This document shows, one piece after another, positions 1 to 5,678 of a stretch of DNA of 5,678 nt. Each line of letters opens with the position of its first letter. The first letter of the stretch is position 1. The notes beneath the pieces were generated by a model that saw nothing but the letters and a program-made list of their open reading frames with translations, had not been told where the DNA came from and made no database searches. Position numbers and translations under genes: made by a program. This stretch comes from Actinomycetota bacterium (GTDB taxonomy: Bacteria > Actinomycetota > Actinomycetes > Actinomycetales > Microbacteriaceae), in contig WLEN01000051.1 in assembly GCA_009704225.1 (NCBI GenBank), forward strand, positions 1 to 5,678. Reading direction: 5' to 3'.

Positions 1-1124
1 CCTGCCAAAGCGATGTCCCACGATCCAGTTATCGCACGCGATATTCCCATGAGCGGGGGAACGGTCGCCGCGACCGAGTAGGCAAAGAATTGAGTGAACG
101 CGCTGAGTTGGAGTGATGCCGACGTGGATTCGGTGCGCAGGTTTATCAGCACGAGTGACAGCGGGAACAACAATGGGCCCACGCCGAACAGGACGACCCA
201 GAGGTAGGGCGCAACGGTTGGCGCCACAAGCATTGCTCCGAACCCGGCGAAGATCAGCAGTCCGCCGAGCGCAGCGAGCCAGCCAACGTGTCGGATGCGC
301 GCCGCGATGAGAGGCATGGCAAGCGCCATCGGGGTTCCCGCAATCGAAAAAGTCGACAGCATCAACCCTCCTTCGATCTCGGTCATCCCGACCACGTCCT
401 TGGCAATGTCGGGTAACCACGCAAACATTCCGTAACCTGCGATGCTCGACACCGCGAAAGCAACGGCGATTGCCCATGCGGTGGGAGATTTCGCGAGTGC
501 CAGTTTGGGACCACCCACCGAACCGAGTGGGTCGCCCGAATTGCGCCCTGACCGTATTTCAACGAACCACGGGATGAGCGTAACGGCAGCGAACGTCGCC
601 CAAATAGCCATCGTGAACTGCCAGGACATCGACTCGCTCAGCGGCACCGCAATGAGCGGCGGAACGACGGAACCGAGCGAGACAAAGGTGATGTATGCCG
701 CTGACATCGACCCAATGTGCTGGGGAAAATACTTCTTGATAGTCGGGGGCAACGACACGTTGCCCATGCCCGAACCGATCAGGGCAATAGCCGAGCCGAG
801 CGCGAGGACAGTCCAGTCCGTGGCGAGAGCGCGAACGGTGTGGCCGATCGCGATGAAAGCGACCAGCGTGACGAGGTTCCACTCGAGCCCAATTCGCCTC
901 GTGAGCCTAGGTGTCAGTAGCCCGCCGATAACAAACCCAATCGGTGCGAGCGACCCAAGGACAGCGCGGGCGTCGATTCCGAGCGGAACATCATGGTTGA
1001 TGATGTCGTAAATGGGGGAAAGACCCGAGACAGACGAACGGGTGTTCGCCGCGATGAGGATGACACCAATCACCGCGACGACACTGTCGCGGAGTGCGGC
1101 CTTATTTCGAGTCTGCTTCTCCAT
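1..1124 (-). CDS. CynX/NimT-family MFS transporter, 3' end off window
   Basis: This is a major facilitator permease of the inner membrane, in the cyanate / 2-nitroimidazole transporter (CynX/NimT) branch. The 374 visible codons stay open to the left edge; the C-terminus, about the twelfth helix, is missing. I see about eleven hydrophobic segments, near residues 14-30, 54-71, 83-100, 103-121, 140-162, 170-188, 215-237, 252-274, 281-300, 305-327 and 338-360. Family marks are AANTRSSVSGLSP in helix 1, the basic loop TPRLTRRIG (71-79) in the motif A position, GNVSLPPTIKKYFP (121-134) followed by GSMSAAYITF, and LQLSAFTQFFAYS in helix 11. The substrate cannot be read from sequence; cyanate is not implied. 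The chosen ATG at 1124 has a weak GGA five bases upstream and overlaps rmuC by 23 bp. An in-frame ATG at 1148 would add eight residues (MSRPQWTQ) but has no visible ribosome site. It is probably co-transcribed with rmuC. Confidence 0.88.
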   Translation of the reverse strand, partial: MEKQTRNKAALRDSVVAVIGVILIAANTRSSVSGLSPIYDIINHDVPLGIDARAVLGSLAPIGFVIGGLLTPRLTRRIGLEWNLVTLVAFIAIGHTVRALATDWTVLALGSAIALIGSGMGNVSLPPTIKKYFPQHIGSMSAAYITFVSLGSVVPPLIAVPLSESMSWQFTMAIWATFAAVTLIPWFVEIRSGRNSGDPLGSVGGPKLALAKSPTAWAIAVAFAVSSIAGYGMFAWLPDIAKDVVGMTEIEGGLMLSTFSIAGTPMALAMPLIAARIRHVGWLAALGGLLIFAGFGAMLVAPTVAPYLWVVLFGVGPLLFPLSLVLINLRTESTSASLQLSAFTQFFAYSVAATVPPLMGISRAITGSWDIALA

Positions 1125-2358
1125 CTGTGTCCATTGTGGTCTGCTCATCGGGAACAACTAAATCGAGGTCAAGGACCTCTTTCGCCGACCGCGGGATTGC
1201 GTTCGCCTTGGCAATCTTGCCGTCCGCCAATTCACGAGGTGCCTTGTCGATTGTGGTGAGGGTCGGGAAAGCCGCATCGGTAACACCGGGAATTGCGACA
1301 GCGGCACCGATGAGACTGTTTTCGAAGCGACTGGCAAAGGTGTTGTAATTGTTGACCGTTGCGCCAAGGCTCTTTGCGAATGTATTGACGTCGTCGGCCG
1401 TTTTGCCCAGCGTGTCGATAAGCGCACGCGTCTTGTTGATGACCTCGTGGATCTGGTTGGTCTGGTCGTGTTGACGCCACAGGAACGCAACTGATTTCAG
1501 GGTGGTGAATAAGCTGATTGGCGTTGCGATGGCGACGTTGCCTCTCAGAGCGGTGTCGTAAATCGAAGGGTCTACTTGCAAGGCTTCGGCTAACGCGGCT
1601 TCGGTGGGCATGAACAGAATGACGTAGTCGGCGCTGAGGTCGTAGCGCTGCCAGTATTTCTTGTCCGCGAGTTCCTTCGCCTTCAACGCGACGTCTTTTG
1701 CATGCTGTTTGAGCAACACGGCCCGTTGTTTAGGGTCCGTTTCTTCGGCGGCACGCAAATAATTTGTCAACGTGACTTTTGCGTCGATGATGATCTGGCC
1801 GCCGTCCGGAAGTTTCACGATTGCGTCAGGGCGCGAACCCTTTTCATCGTCCGTTCCGGCAATCTGGTCCTGGGTGATGAAGTCAATCCCCTTGACCATC
1901 CCGGCTGCCTCGAGCAAGCGCTCGAGCTGGGTTTCCCCCCAGTGCCCGCGAATGTTCGGGTCAGACAGAGCGGATTTAAGTCCTTGGGTGACGGTGCGGA
2001 GTGCCTCGCCGTCTGTTCGAGCCTGCTTCAGTTGATCGTCGATTGAGCGGAACTGGGTCTTTCGTTCATTTTCCATCTCGCGAACACGGCCTTCTACTTG
2101 GTTGAGCAGCGTGTGCACCGGGGCTAAGCGCTCCAGCACTTTGCTTTCCTCGCTCGCGCGAAGGCGTTCAGCTTCGCGAAGTGCGTCAACCTGAGATTTG
2201 AGATCGTCGATCTGGGACAGCAGCGAAGTATTCGTGGCGGTGAGCCCCGCGACGGTAGCAGCGTCCCCCGACGACGACCCCATGACGTATCGACCGACGA
2301 GAATTCCAATTACGGCGCCAACGACGAGTCCGATTGCGAGATAGATGATCATGTCCAT
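1102..2358 (-). CDS. rmuC: RmuC family DNA recombination protein
   Basis: RmuC-family protein of 418 residues, within the usual family range. The family is named from E. coli RmuC, which limits inversions at short inverted repeats; it is predicted to be a PD-(D/E)XK-type nuclease, and its exact substrate is uncertain. An N-terminal membrane anchor spans about residues 4-22, followed by a charged, heptad-like coiled coil at about 40-115. The RmuC domain covers about 135-350. Its marks are GHWGETQL (138-145), RPDAIVKLPDGG (176-187), IIIDAKV (189-195, with Asp192 and Lys194 as the likely DxK nuclease residues), SADYVILFMPTEA (242-254) and TPISLFTTLKSVAFLWRQ (279-296). The C-terminal tail of about 60 residues is acidic at its end and looks flexible. 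The start at 2358 has only a GGGA two bases upstream. The second in-frame ATG at 2352, eight bases after the same GGGA, fits ribosome spacing better and would remove only two residues. The gene is divergent from iolC and overlaps the transporter gene downstream. Confidence 0.95.
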   Translation of the reverse strand: MDMIIYLAIGLVVGAVIGILVGRYVMGSSSGDAATVAGLTATNTSLLSQIDDLKSQVDALREAERLRASEESKVLERLAPVHTLLNQVEGRVREMENERKTQFRSIDDQLKQARTDGEALRTVTQGLKSALSDPNIRGHWGETQLERLLEAAGMVKGIDFITQDQIAGTDDEKGSRPDAIVKLPDGGQIIIDAKVTLTNYLRAAEETDPKQRAVLLKQHAKDVALKAKELADKKYWQRYDLSADYVILFMPTEAALAEALQVDPSIYDTALRGNVAIATPISLFTTLKSVAFLWRQHDQTNQIHEVINKTRALIDTLGKTADDVNTFAKSLGATVNNYNTFASRFENSLIGAAVAIPGVTDAAFPTLTTIDKAPRELADGKIAKANAIPRSAKEVLDLDLVVPDEQTTMDTDGEADSK

Positions 2359-2390
2359 GTTCCCAGTGTGACAGTGAGCACCCCCGACTT

Positions 2391-2405
2391 ACCGTATTCC
2401 ACGGT
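2391..2405. repeat. short inverted repeat in the rmuC leader
   Basis: ACCGT and ACGGT form a perfect 5-bp inverted repeat separated by 5 nt. It lies 33-47 bp upstream of the rmuC start. It could be a minor regulator site or a small hairpin in the rmuC leader. A repeat this short can occur by chance, so no function is assigned. Confidence 0.3.
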
Positions 2406-2413
2406 CAGAGCGC

Positions 2414-2443
2414 CACTTTTCTCCTGGTGGCTAGCGAAAAGTG
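2414..2443. repeat. inverted repeat overlapping the iolC -35 region
   Basis: CACTTTTC (2414-2421) and GAAAAGTG (2436-2443) form a perfect 8-bp inverted repeat with a 14-nt spacer. Extending two bases outward gives 9 pairs in 10 (GCCACTTTTC against GAAAAGTGTC). Centre-to-centre spacing of the arms is 22 bp, about two helical turns, so both arms face the same side of the DNA, as expected for a dimeric regulator. The right arm runs into the proposed iolC -35 hexamer. A nested GCCAC/GTGGC pair (2412-2431) offers an alternative fold. An operator role is inferred from position and symmetry only; a regulator for either rmuC or iolC could use it. Confidence 0.4.
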
Positions 2444-2469
2444 TCAATATGTCCTAACATAAGTAATAT
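2441..2469 (+). promoter_or_regulatory. probable sigma-70-type promoter of the iolC operon
   Basis: A -35-like GTGTCA (2441-2446, 4 of 6 to TTGACA) and a -10-like TAATAT (2464-2469, 4 of 6 to TATAAT) are separated by exactly 17 bp. They sit in the most A+T-rich part of the intergenic region. Transcription would begin near 2476, giving a leader of about 33 nt before the iolC ATG. No other pair in this region has both boxes at good spacing for the plus strand. The start site is predicted by eye and not measured. Confidence 0.5.
2448..2461. promoter_or_regulatory. operator-like inverted repeat between -35 and -10 of iolC
   Basis: TATGT (2448-2452) and ACATA (2457-2461) form a perfect 5-bp inverted repeat around CCTA. 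The whole 14-bp element fits inside the 17-bp spacer of the predicted iolC promoter, a classic site for a repressor to block RNA polymerase. Inositol catabolic operons are commonly repressed by IolR-type regulators (GntR, LacI or DeoR families) in the absence of inositol. Which family acts here is unknown, because no regulator gene is in the window. The assignment rests on symmetry and position. Confidence 0.42.
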
Positions 2470-2508
2470 ACGAGATTTCCCGCCACCAACCACCGAAAGT
2501 TATGACTC

Positions 2509-3456
2509 ATGACATCCTCATTTGACGTCATCACCATTGGTCGCGTAGGCATCGATATCTATCCGTTGCAGGTTGGTGTCGGATTAGAGGACGTCACCTC
2601 GTTCGGGAAGTTCCTTGGAGGAAGTGCGACCAACGTCGCCGTCGCCGCTGCGAAGCACGGACTCCATTCGGCGGTGATTACCCGCACCGGGAATGATCCG
2701 TTTGGAAAGTTCATCCACAACGAACTTATTCGTCTCGGTGTGAGTGACCAATTTGTTTCGGGAGTCGAAGGATTGAACACGCCGGTCGTGTTTTGCGAGA
2801 TATATCCGCCGGACGATTTCCCGCTGTACTTTTATCGCGAGCCAAAAGCGCCGGATCTCGAGATCAAGGCAGCGGAATTGGACCTCGACGCGATTCGCGC
2901 GGCAACCATCTATTGGTCGACCCTGACGGGACTGAGCCAGGAACCGTCGCGAGAGGCACACCACGTTGCGTGGGATGCTCGCGGGCGAAAGCCGCTCACC
3001 ATCCTCGACCTCGACTACCGCGAGATGTTCTGGGATTCCTCCGAACTCGCAACCGTCGAAGCCGAATCCGCCCTCTCGAAAGTCACCGTGGCCGTCGGAA
3101 ACAAAGAAGAGTGCCGGGTCGCCGTGGGAGAAACCGAACCGCACCGGGCTGCAGACGCGCTTCTTGAACGAGGAATCGAGCTCGCCATCGTCAAGCAGGG
3201 CCCCAAGGGGGTTCTCGCCAAGACGCGTGACGGTGCCGTGGAAGTACCCCCGTACTTCGTCGAGGTTGTCAACGGTCTCGGCGCCGGCGACTCCTTCGGA
3301 GGAGCACTGTGCTACGGACTCATCCAGGGCTGGGAACTGACCGACGTGCTTCGCTTCGCCAACGTGGCGGGTGCGATCGTGGCGTCACGCCTCGAATGTT
3401 CGACGGCGATGCCGACGACTGATGAAGTGCTCGCCATCGTGAAGGAGATCTCGTAA
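2509..3456 (+). CDS. iolC: 5-dehydro-2-deoxygluconokinase
   Basis: PfkB/ribokinase-family sugar kinase of 315 residues, a normal length for the actinobacterial enzyme. It phosphorylates 5-dehydro-2-deoxy-D-gluconate with ATP to the 6-phosphate, in cytosolic myo-inositol catabolism. The N-terminus (FDVITIGRVGIDIYPLQ, 5-21) is characteristic of IolC. GKFLGGSATNVAVA (34-47) is the first PfkB signature; VGNKEE (196-201) and IVKQGPKG (227-234) are typical core elements. NGLGAGDSFGGALC (255-268) is the second signature, with the GAGD anion hole and catalytic base Asp261. Asn255 replaces the Asp of the common DTxGAGD form, which I believe is normal in actinobacterial IolC. The start at 2509 is set by the conserved FDVITIGR beginning; its ribosome site is weak (GAAAG at 2495-2499, 9 nt away). 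It is the first gene of the operon, and its TAA overlaps the next ATG by one base. The neighbouring mmsA supports inositol over other PfkB sugars. Confidence 0.93.
   Translation: MTSSFDVITIGRVGIDIYPLQVGVGLEDVTSFGKFLGGSATNVAVAAAKHGLHSAVITRTGNDPFGKFIHNELIRLGVSDQFVSGVEGLNTPVVFCEIYPPDDFPLYFYREPKAPDLEIKAAELDLDAIRAATIYWSTLTGLSQEPSREAHHVAWDARGRKPLTILDLDYREMFWDSSELATVEAESALSKVTVAVGNKEECRVAVGETEPHRAADALLERGIELAIVKQGPKGVLAKTRDGAVEVPPYFVEVVNGLGAGDSFGGALCYGLIQGWELTDVLRFANVAGAIVASRLECSTAMPTTDEVLAIVKEIS
3442..3448 (+). promoter_or_regulatory. strong ribosome binding site for the aldolase-like gene
   Basis: AAGGAGA lies inside the last codons of iolC, 7 nt before the ATG at 3456. With the TAATG stop/start overlap, it fixes the start of the second gene and indicates translational coupling to iolC. 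Confidence 0.8.
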
Positions 3457-4337
3457 TGGTAAAACTCGATTTTGACGCGCTACGCGACACACGCGCGACG
3501 AACCCCGGCCGACTCGCCGAGGTCTACGCGAACCGTCAGCGCCGCGAACTCCTCGCCGGCGACGGCCGACTCATGATTGTCGCCGCCGACCACCCCGCGC
3601 GTGGGGCGCTCGCCGTCGGGTCGAATCCGACCGCGATGTCAGACCGATACGAACTCTTGACCAACCTCGCCATCGCACTGGACCGTCCCGGTGTGGACGG
3701 CGTGCTCGGGACACCCGACATCATCGACGACCTCGCAATGCTCGGGCTCCTCGACAACAAAATCGTGGTCGGCTCGATGAACCGCGGTGGTTTGCGCGGT
3801 TCGTCCTTCGAGATGGACGACCGGTACACGGCCTATGACATGCCAGCAATTCAACGCGACGGTCTTGACTTCGCCAAGAACCTGGTGCGCATCAACCTGA
3901 AAGACGCCGCGACTGTCGACACGCTCGAATCTACGGCCTTTGCCGTGAGCGAGGCGGTGGAACTTGAAATCCCCATCATGCTCGAACCGTTCATGAGCGA
4001 ATGGGTCGGCGGGTCAATCTCTAACAACCTCGCGACCGACCAGGTCATTCTCTCGGTCGCCATCGCGGCGGGGCTTGGAAACTCGAGCGCATACTCGTGG
4101 CTCAAGCTGCCTGTTGTTCCGGACATGGAACGCGTCATGGCATCGACGACACTTCCGACACTTCTTCTCGGCGGAGACCCGGGTGACAACGAGGACCAAC
4201 TCATCGAGCAGTGGACCAACGCGCTCGCGCTGCCCGGAGTGCGAGGACTCGTGGTCGGTCGCTCGATGCTGTACCCCGCAAGCGGCGACGTGGCCAAAGC
4301 CGTTGACACCGCTGCACAACTTGTTCACGGTTCGTAG
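3456..4337 (+). CDS. Cgl0158-family (beta/alpha)8 barrel aldolase-like protein
   Basis: A 293-residue protein resembling the DeoC/LacD/DhnA class I aldolase superfamily. From memory it matches the Cgl0158-type barrel protein that sits beside iolC in C. glutamicum and other actinobacteria. Visible features are IVAADHPARG (41-50, the first-strand Asp-His motif), the strand VRINLKDA (144-151), IPIMLEPF (172-179, with Glu177) and WLKLPVV (215-221). Lys217 sits where related class I aldolases carry the Schiff-base lysine, just after the EP strand. LLLGGDPG (237-244) and LVVGRSMLYP (265-274) look like the glycine-rich phosphate-binding loops. Inferred role: cleavage of 5-dehydro-2-deoxygluconate 6-phosphate to dihydroxyacetone phosphate and malonate semialdehyde, the step done by IolJ in Bacillus. 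The inference comes from position between the kinase that makes this substrate and the dehydrogenase that uses the product. The fold assignment is firm; the reaction is not proven here. Confidence 0.85.
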   Translation: MVKLDFDALRDTRATNPGRLAEVYANRQRRELLAGDGRLMIVAADHPARGALAVGSNPTAMSDRYELLTNLAIALDRPGVDGVLGTPDIIDDLAMLGLLDNKIVVGSMNRGGLRGSSFEMDDRYTAYDMPAIQRDGLDFAKNLVRINLKDAATVDTLESTAFAVSEAVELEIPIMLEPFMSEWVGGSISNNLATDQVILSVAIAAGLGNSSAYSWLKLPVVPDMERVMASTTLPTLLLGGDPGDNEDQLIEQWTNALALPGVRGLVVGRSMLYPASGDVAKAVDTAAQLVHGS

Positions 4338-4347
4338 ACTTTAGAAA

Positions 4348-4352
4348 AAGGA
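4348..4352 (+). promoter_or_regulatory. ribosome binding site of mmsA
   Basis: AAGGA in an A-rich stretch, 6 nt before the ATG at 4359, within the 21-nt gap after the aldolase-like gene. It fixes the mmsA start. No terminator or promoter is visible in the gap. Confidence 0.75.
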
Positions 4353-4358
4353 ACACAC

Positions 4359-5678
4359 ATGACAAAAAACACCGTCCCCCACTGGATTAACGGCGCACGC
4401 GACCACGGCACAACCGATCGCACCGCCCCCGTCTACGACCCGGCCCTCGGCAAGGAAACCAAACGCGTTGTCCTCGCGAACCAAGCTGATATCGAGAAGG
4501 CCATTGCCAGCGCTAATGCGGCGTATCCCGAATGGCGCGACACCTCGATTGCGCGTCGCCAAGCGATCCTCTTTAATTTCCGCGAATTGCTCAATGCCAA
4601 GAAGGGCGAACTCGCCGAGATTCTGACCTCCGAGCACGGCAAGGTCCTCTCGGATGCCCTCGGCGAAATCTCGCGTGGTCAAGAGGTTGTTGAGTTCGCG
4701 TGTGGTGTTCCGCACCTCGTTAAAGGGTCGTACACCGAGAACGCCTCGACCGGTGTCGATGTCTATTCGATTCGTCAGCCGCTCGGCGTCGTCGGTGTCA
4801 TCTCGCCCTTCAACTTCCCCGCCATGGTGCCGATGTGGTTTTTCCCCATTGCCATTGCCGCGGGAAACACCGTCGTCCTCAAGCCCTCCGAAAAAGACCC
4901 GTCGGCCGCGATTTGGCTCGGTGAACTGTGGAAGGAAGCCGGTCTTCCCGATGGCGTCTTCACGGTTCTCAATGGTGACAAGGAATCCGTCGACGGGTTG
5001 CTGACGGACCCCCGGGTTCACGCGATCTCGTTCGTCGGTTCTACGCCCATCGCTCAGTATGTTTACGAGACGGGCGCAAAGCACGGCAAGCGCGTCCAGG
5101 CACTCGGCGGAGCAAAGAACCACATGCTGGTCCTTCCAGACGCCGATCTCGACCTCGTGGCCGATTCGGCGATCAACGCAGGTTTCGGTTCGGCGGGCGA
5201 GCGCTGCATGGCGATATCGGTCGTCGTTGCCGTCGAGCCCGTTGCCGACTCGCTCATCGAGAAGATCACCGCGCGCATGCGCTCGTTGGTCATCGGTGAC
5301 GGTCGTCGATCGTGCGACATGGGGCCGCTCGTGACGGAACAGCACCGCGACAAGGTCGCGTCCTACATCGACATTGCGATTGCGGACGGAGCCGACGTAG
5401 TCGTCGACGGCCGCGGAATCGAGGTCGACGGTGACCCCAACGGTTTCTGGCTCGGACCCACGCTCATCGACAAGGTGCCAACAACCTCGAAGGTGTACAC
5501 CGAAGAAATCTTTGGTCCAGTTTTGTCGATTGTTCGCGTCAAGACGTACGACGAGGGAGTGGCTCTCATCAACGCCGGCGCTTTCGGAAACGGAACCGCA
5601 ATCTTCACGAACGACGGTGGCGCCGCGCGTCGATTCCAGAACGAGATTCAGGTCGGCATGATCGGGATCAACGTTCCC
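4359..5678 (+). CDS. mmsA: CoA-acylating methylmalonate/malonate-semialdehyde dehydrogenase, 3' end off window
   Basis: Aldehyde dehydrogenase superfamily member, 440 codons visible of about 490-500. It converts malonate semialdehyde (and usually methylmalonate semialdehyde) with CoA and NAD+ to acetyl-CoA (or propionyl-CoA), CO2 and NADH; in inositol operons it is also called IolA. The Rossmann region holds SPFNFPAMVPMWFFP (149-163), the NAD-contacting VVLKPSEKDPS (172-182) and FVGSTPIAQYVY (225-236). The catalytic cysteine is Cys283 in GSAGERCMA. ALGGAKNH (248-255) has Asn where ordinary hydrolytic ALDHs have the general-base Glu of ELGGK; this is diagnostic of the CoA-dependent MmsA branch. 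EEIFGPVLS (382-390) and GNGTAIFT (410-417) are the usual C-terminal motifs. It is third in the operon and uses the product expected from the preceding aldolase-like enzyme. The missing part is the last 50-60 residues. A valine/thymine catabolic MmsA would look similar; iolC next door favours inositol. Confidence 0.94.
   Translation, partial: MTKNTVPHWINGARDHGTTDRTAPVYDPALGKETKRVVLANQADIEKAIASANAAYPEWRDTSIARRQAILFNFRELLNAKKGELAEILTSEHGKVLSDALGEISRGQEVVEFACGVPHLVKGSYTENASTGVDVYSIRQPLGVVGVISPFNFPAMVPMWFFPIAIAAGNTVVLKPSEKDPSAAIWLGELWKEAGLPDGVFTVLNGDKESVDGLLTDPRVHAISFVGSTPIAQYVYETGAKHGKRVQALGGAKNHMLVLPDADLDLVADSAINAGFGSAGERCMAISVVVAVEPVADSLIEKITARMRSLVIGDGRRSCDMGPLVTEQHRDKVASYIDIAIADGADVVVDGRGIEVDGDPNGFWLGPTLIDKVPTTSKVYTEEIFGPVLSIVRVKTYDEGVALINAGAFGNGTAIFTNDGGAARRFQNEIQVGMIGINVP

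Noticed and set aside
442..1011. Plus-strand open frame of 189 codons
   Set aside because: It is antisense to the transporter, whose minus-strand translation gives consistent CynX-type motifs and membrane segments; the plus-strand product shows none.
2367..2382. CRP/GlxR-like site TGTGA-N6-GCACC near the rmuC start
   Set aside because: Only the left half matches the TGTGA-N6-TCACA consensus (3 of 5 in the right half). It lies immediately before rmuC and more than 120 bp from iolC.
2412..2431. GCCAC/GTGGC hairpin as a transcription terminator
   Set aside because: Short stem with no following T-run on either strand, and it lies between divergent genes where no terminator is expected.
2442..2447. 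Perfect TTGACA on the minus strand as a -35 box for rmuC
   Set aside because: At 16-18 bp downstream the sequence is GGAGAA-like, with no -10 resemblance. The rmuC promoter therefore could not be placed.
2584..3144. Minus-strand open frame of 186 codons within iolC
   Set aside because: Shadow of the iolC coding sequence with no recognisable domain.
3851..4309. Minus-strand open frame of 152 codons within the aldolase-like gene
   Set aside because: Ser/Thr/Pro-rich low-complexity product opposite a conserved gene; typical antisense artefact.
4341..5345. Long open frame (334 codons) on the minus strand opposite mmsA
   Set aside because: It lies entirely opposite a clearly conserved dehydrogenase, its product is Arg/Asp/Gly-rich without recognisable motifs, and such antisense frames are common in high-G+C coding DNA.

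Overview
The window looks like ordinary chromosome from an Actinomycetota species of moderately high G+C. The basis is the protein signatures: the iolC, (beta/alpha)8-barrel protein, mmsA order known from Corynebacterium glutamicum and relatives, and actinobacterial-style IolC and RmuC sequences. The genus cannot be fixed from this sequence; Microbacteriaceae or Actinomycetaceae-like lineages are guesses. There are no RNA genes, insertion sequences, CRISPR arrays or phage genes.

Layout. The left 2.36 kb is read on the minus strand. rmuC (positions 2358 down to 1102) is followed by a CynX/NimT-type major facilitator transporter that starts inside the end of rmuC and runs off the left edge. The right 3.2 kb is read on the plus strand: iolC (2509-3456), a Cgl0158-family class I aldolase-like barrel protein (3456-4337), and mmsA/iolA (from 4359, running off the right edge). 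A 150-bp divergent intergenic region (2359-2508) separates the two units. It carries a credible promoter for iolC, with a small inverted repeat exactly between its -35 and -10 boxes, plus two further inverted repeats.

How the genes work together. The plus-strand genes encode the lower part of myo-inositol catabolism. IolC phosphorylates 5-dehydro-2-deoxy-D-gluconate. The barrel protein is the best local candidate for splitting the 6-phosphate product into dihydroxyacetone phosphate and malonate semialdehyde, because no class II IolJ is visible here. MmsA converts malonate semialdehyde to acetyl-CoA and CO2. iolC and the aldolase gene are joined by a TAATG stop/start overlap, and mmsA follows after 21 nt with its own strong ribosome binding site, so this is almost certainly one operon. 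The upper pathway genes (iolG, E, D, B), the inositol transporter and the regulator are not in the window; they may lie to the right. rmuC and the transporter have no evident link to inositol.

No convincing new system was found. The points most worth following are the operator-like repeat in the iolC promoter and the unproven aldolase role of the barrel protein.
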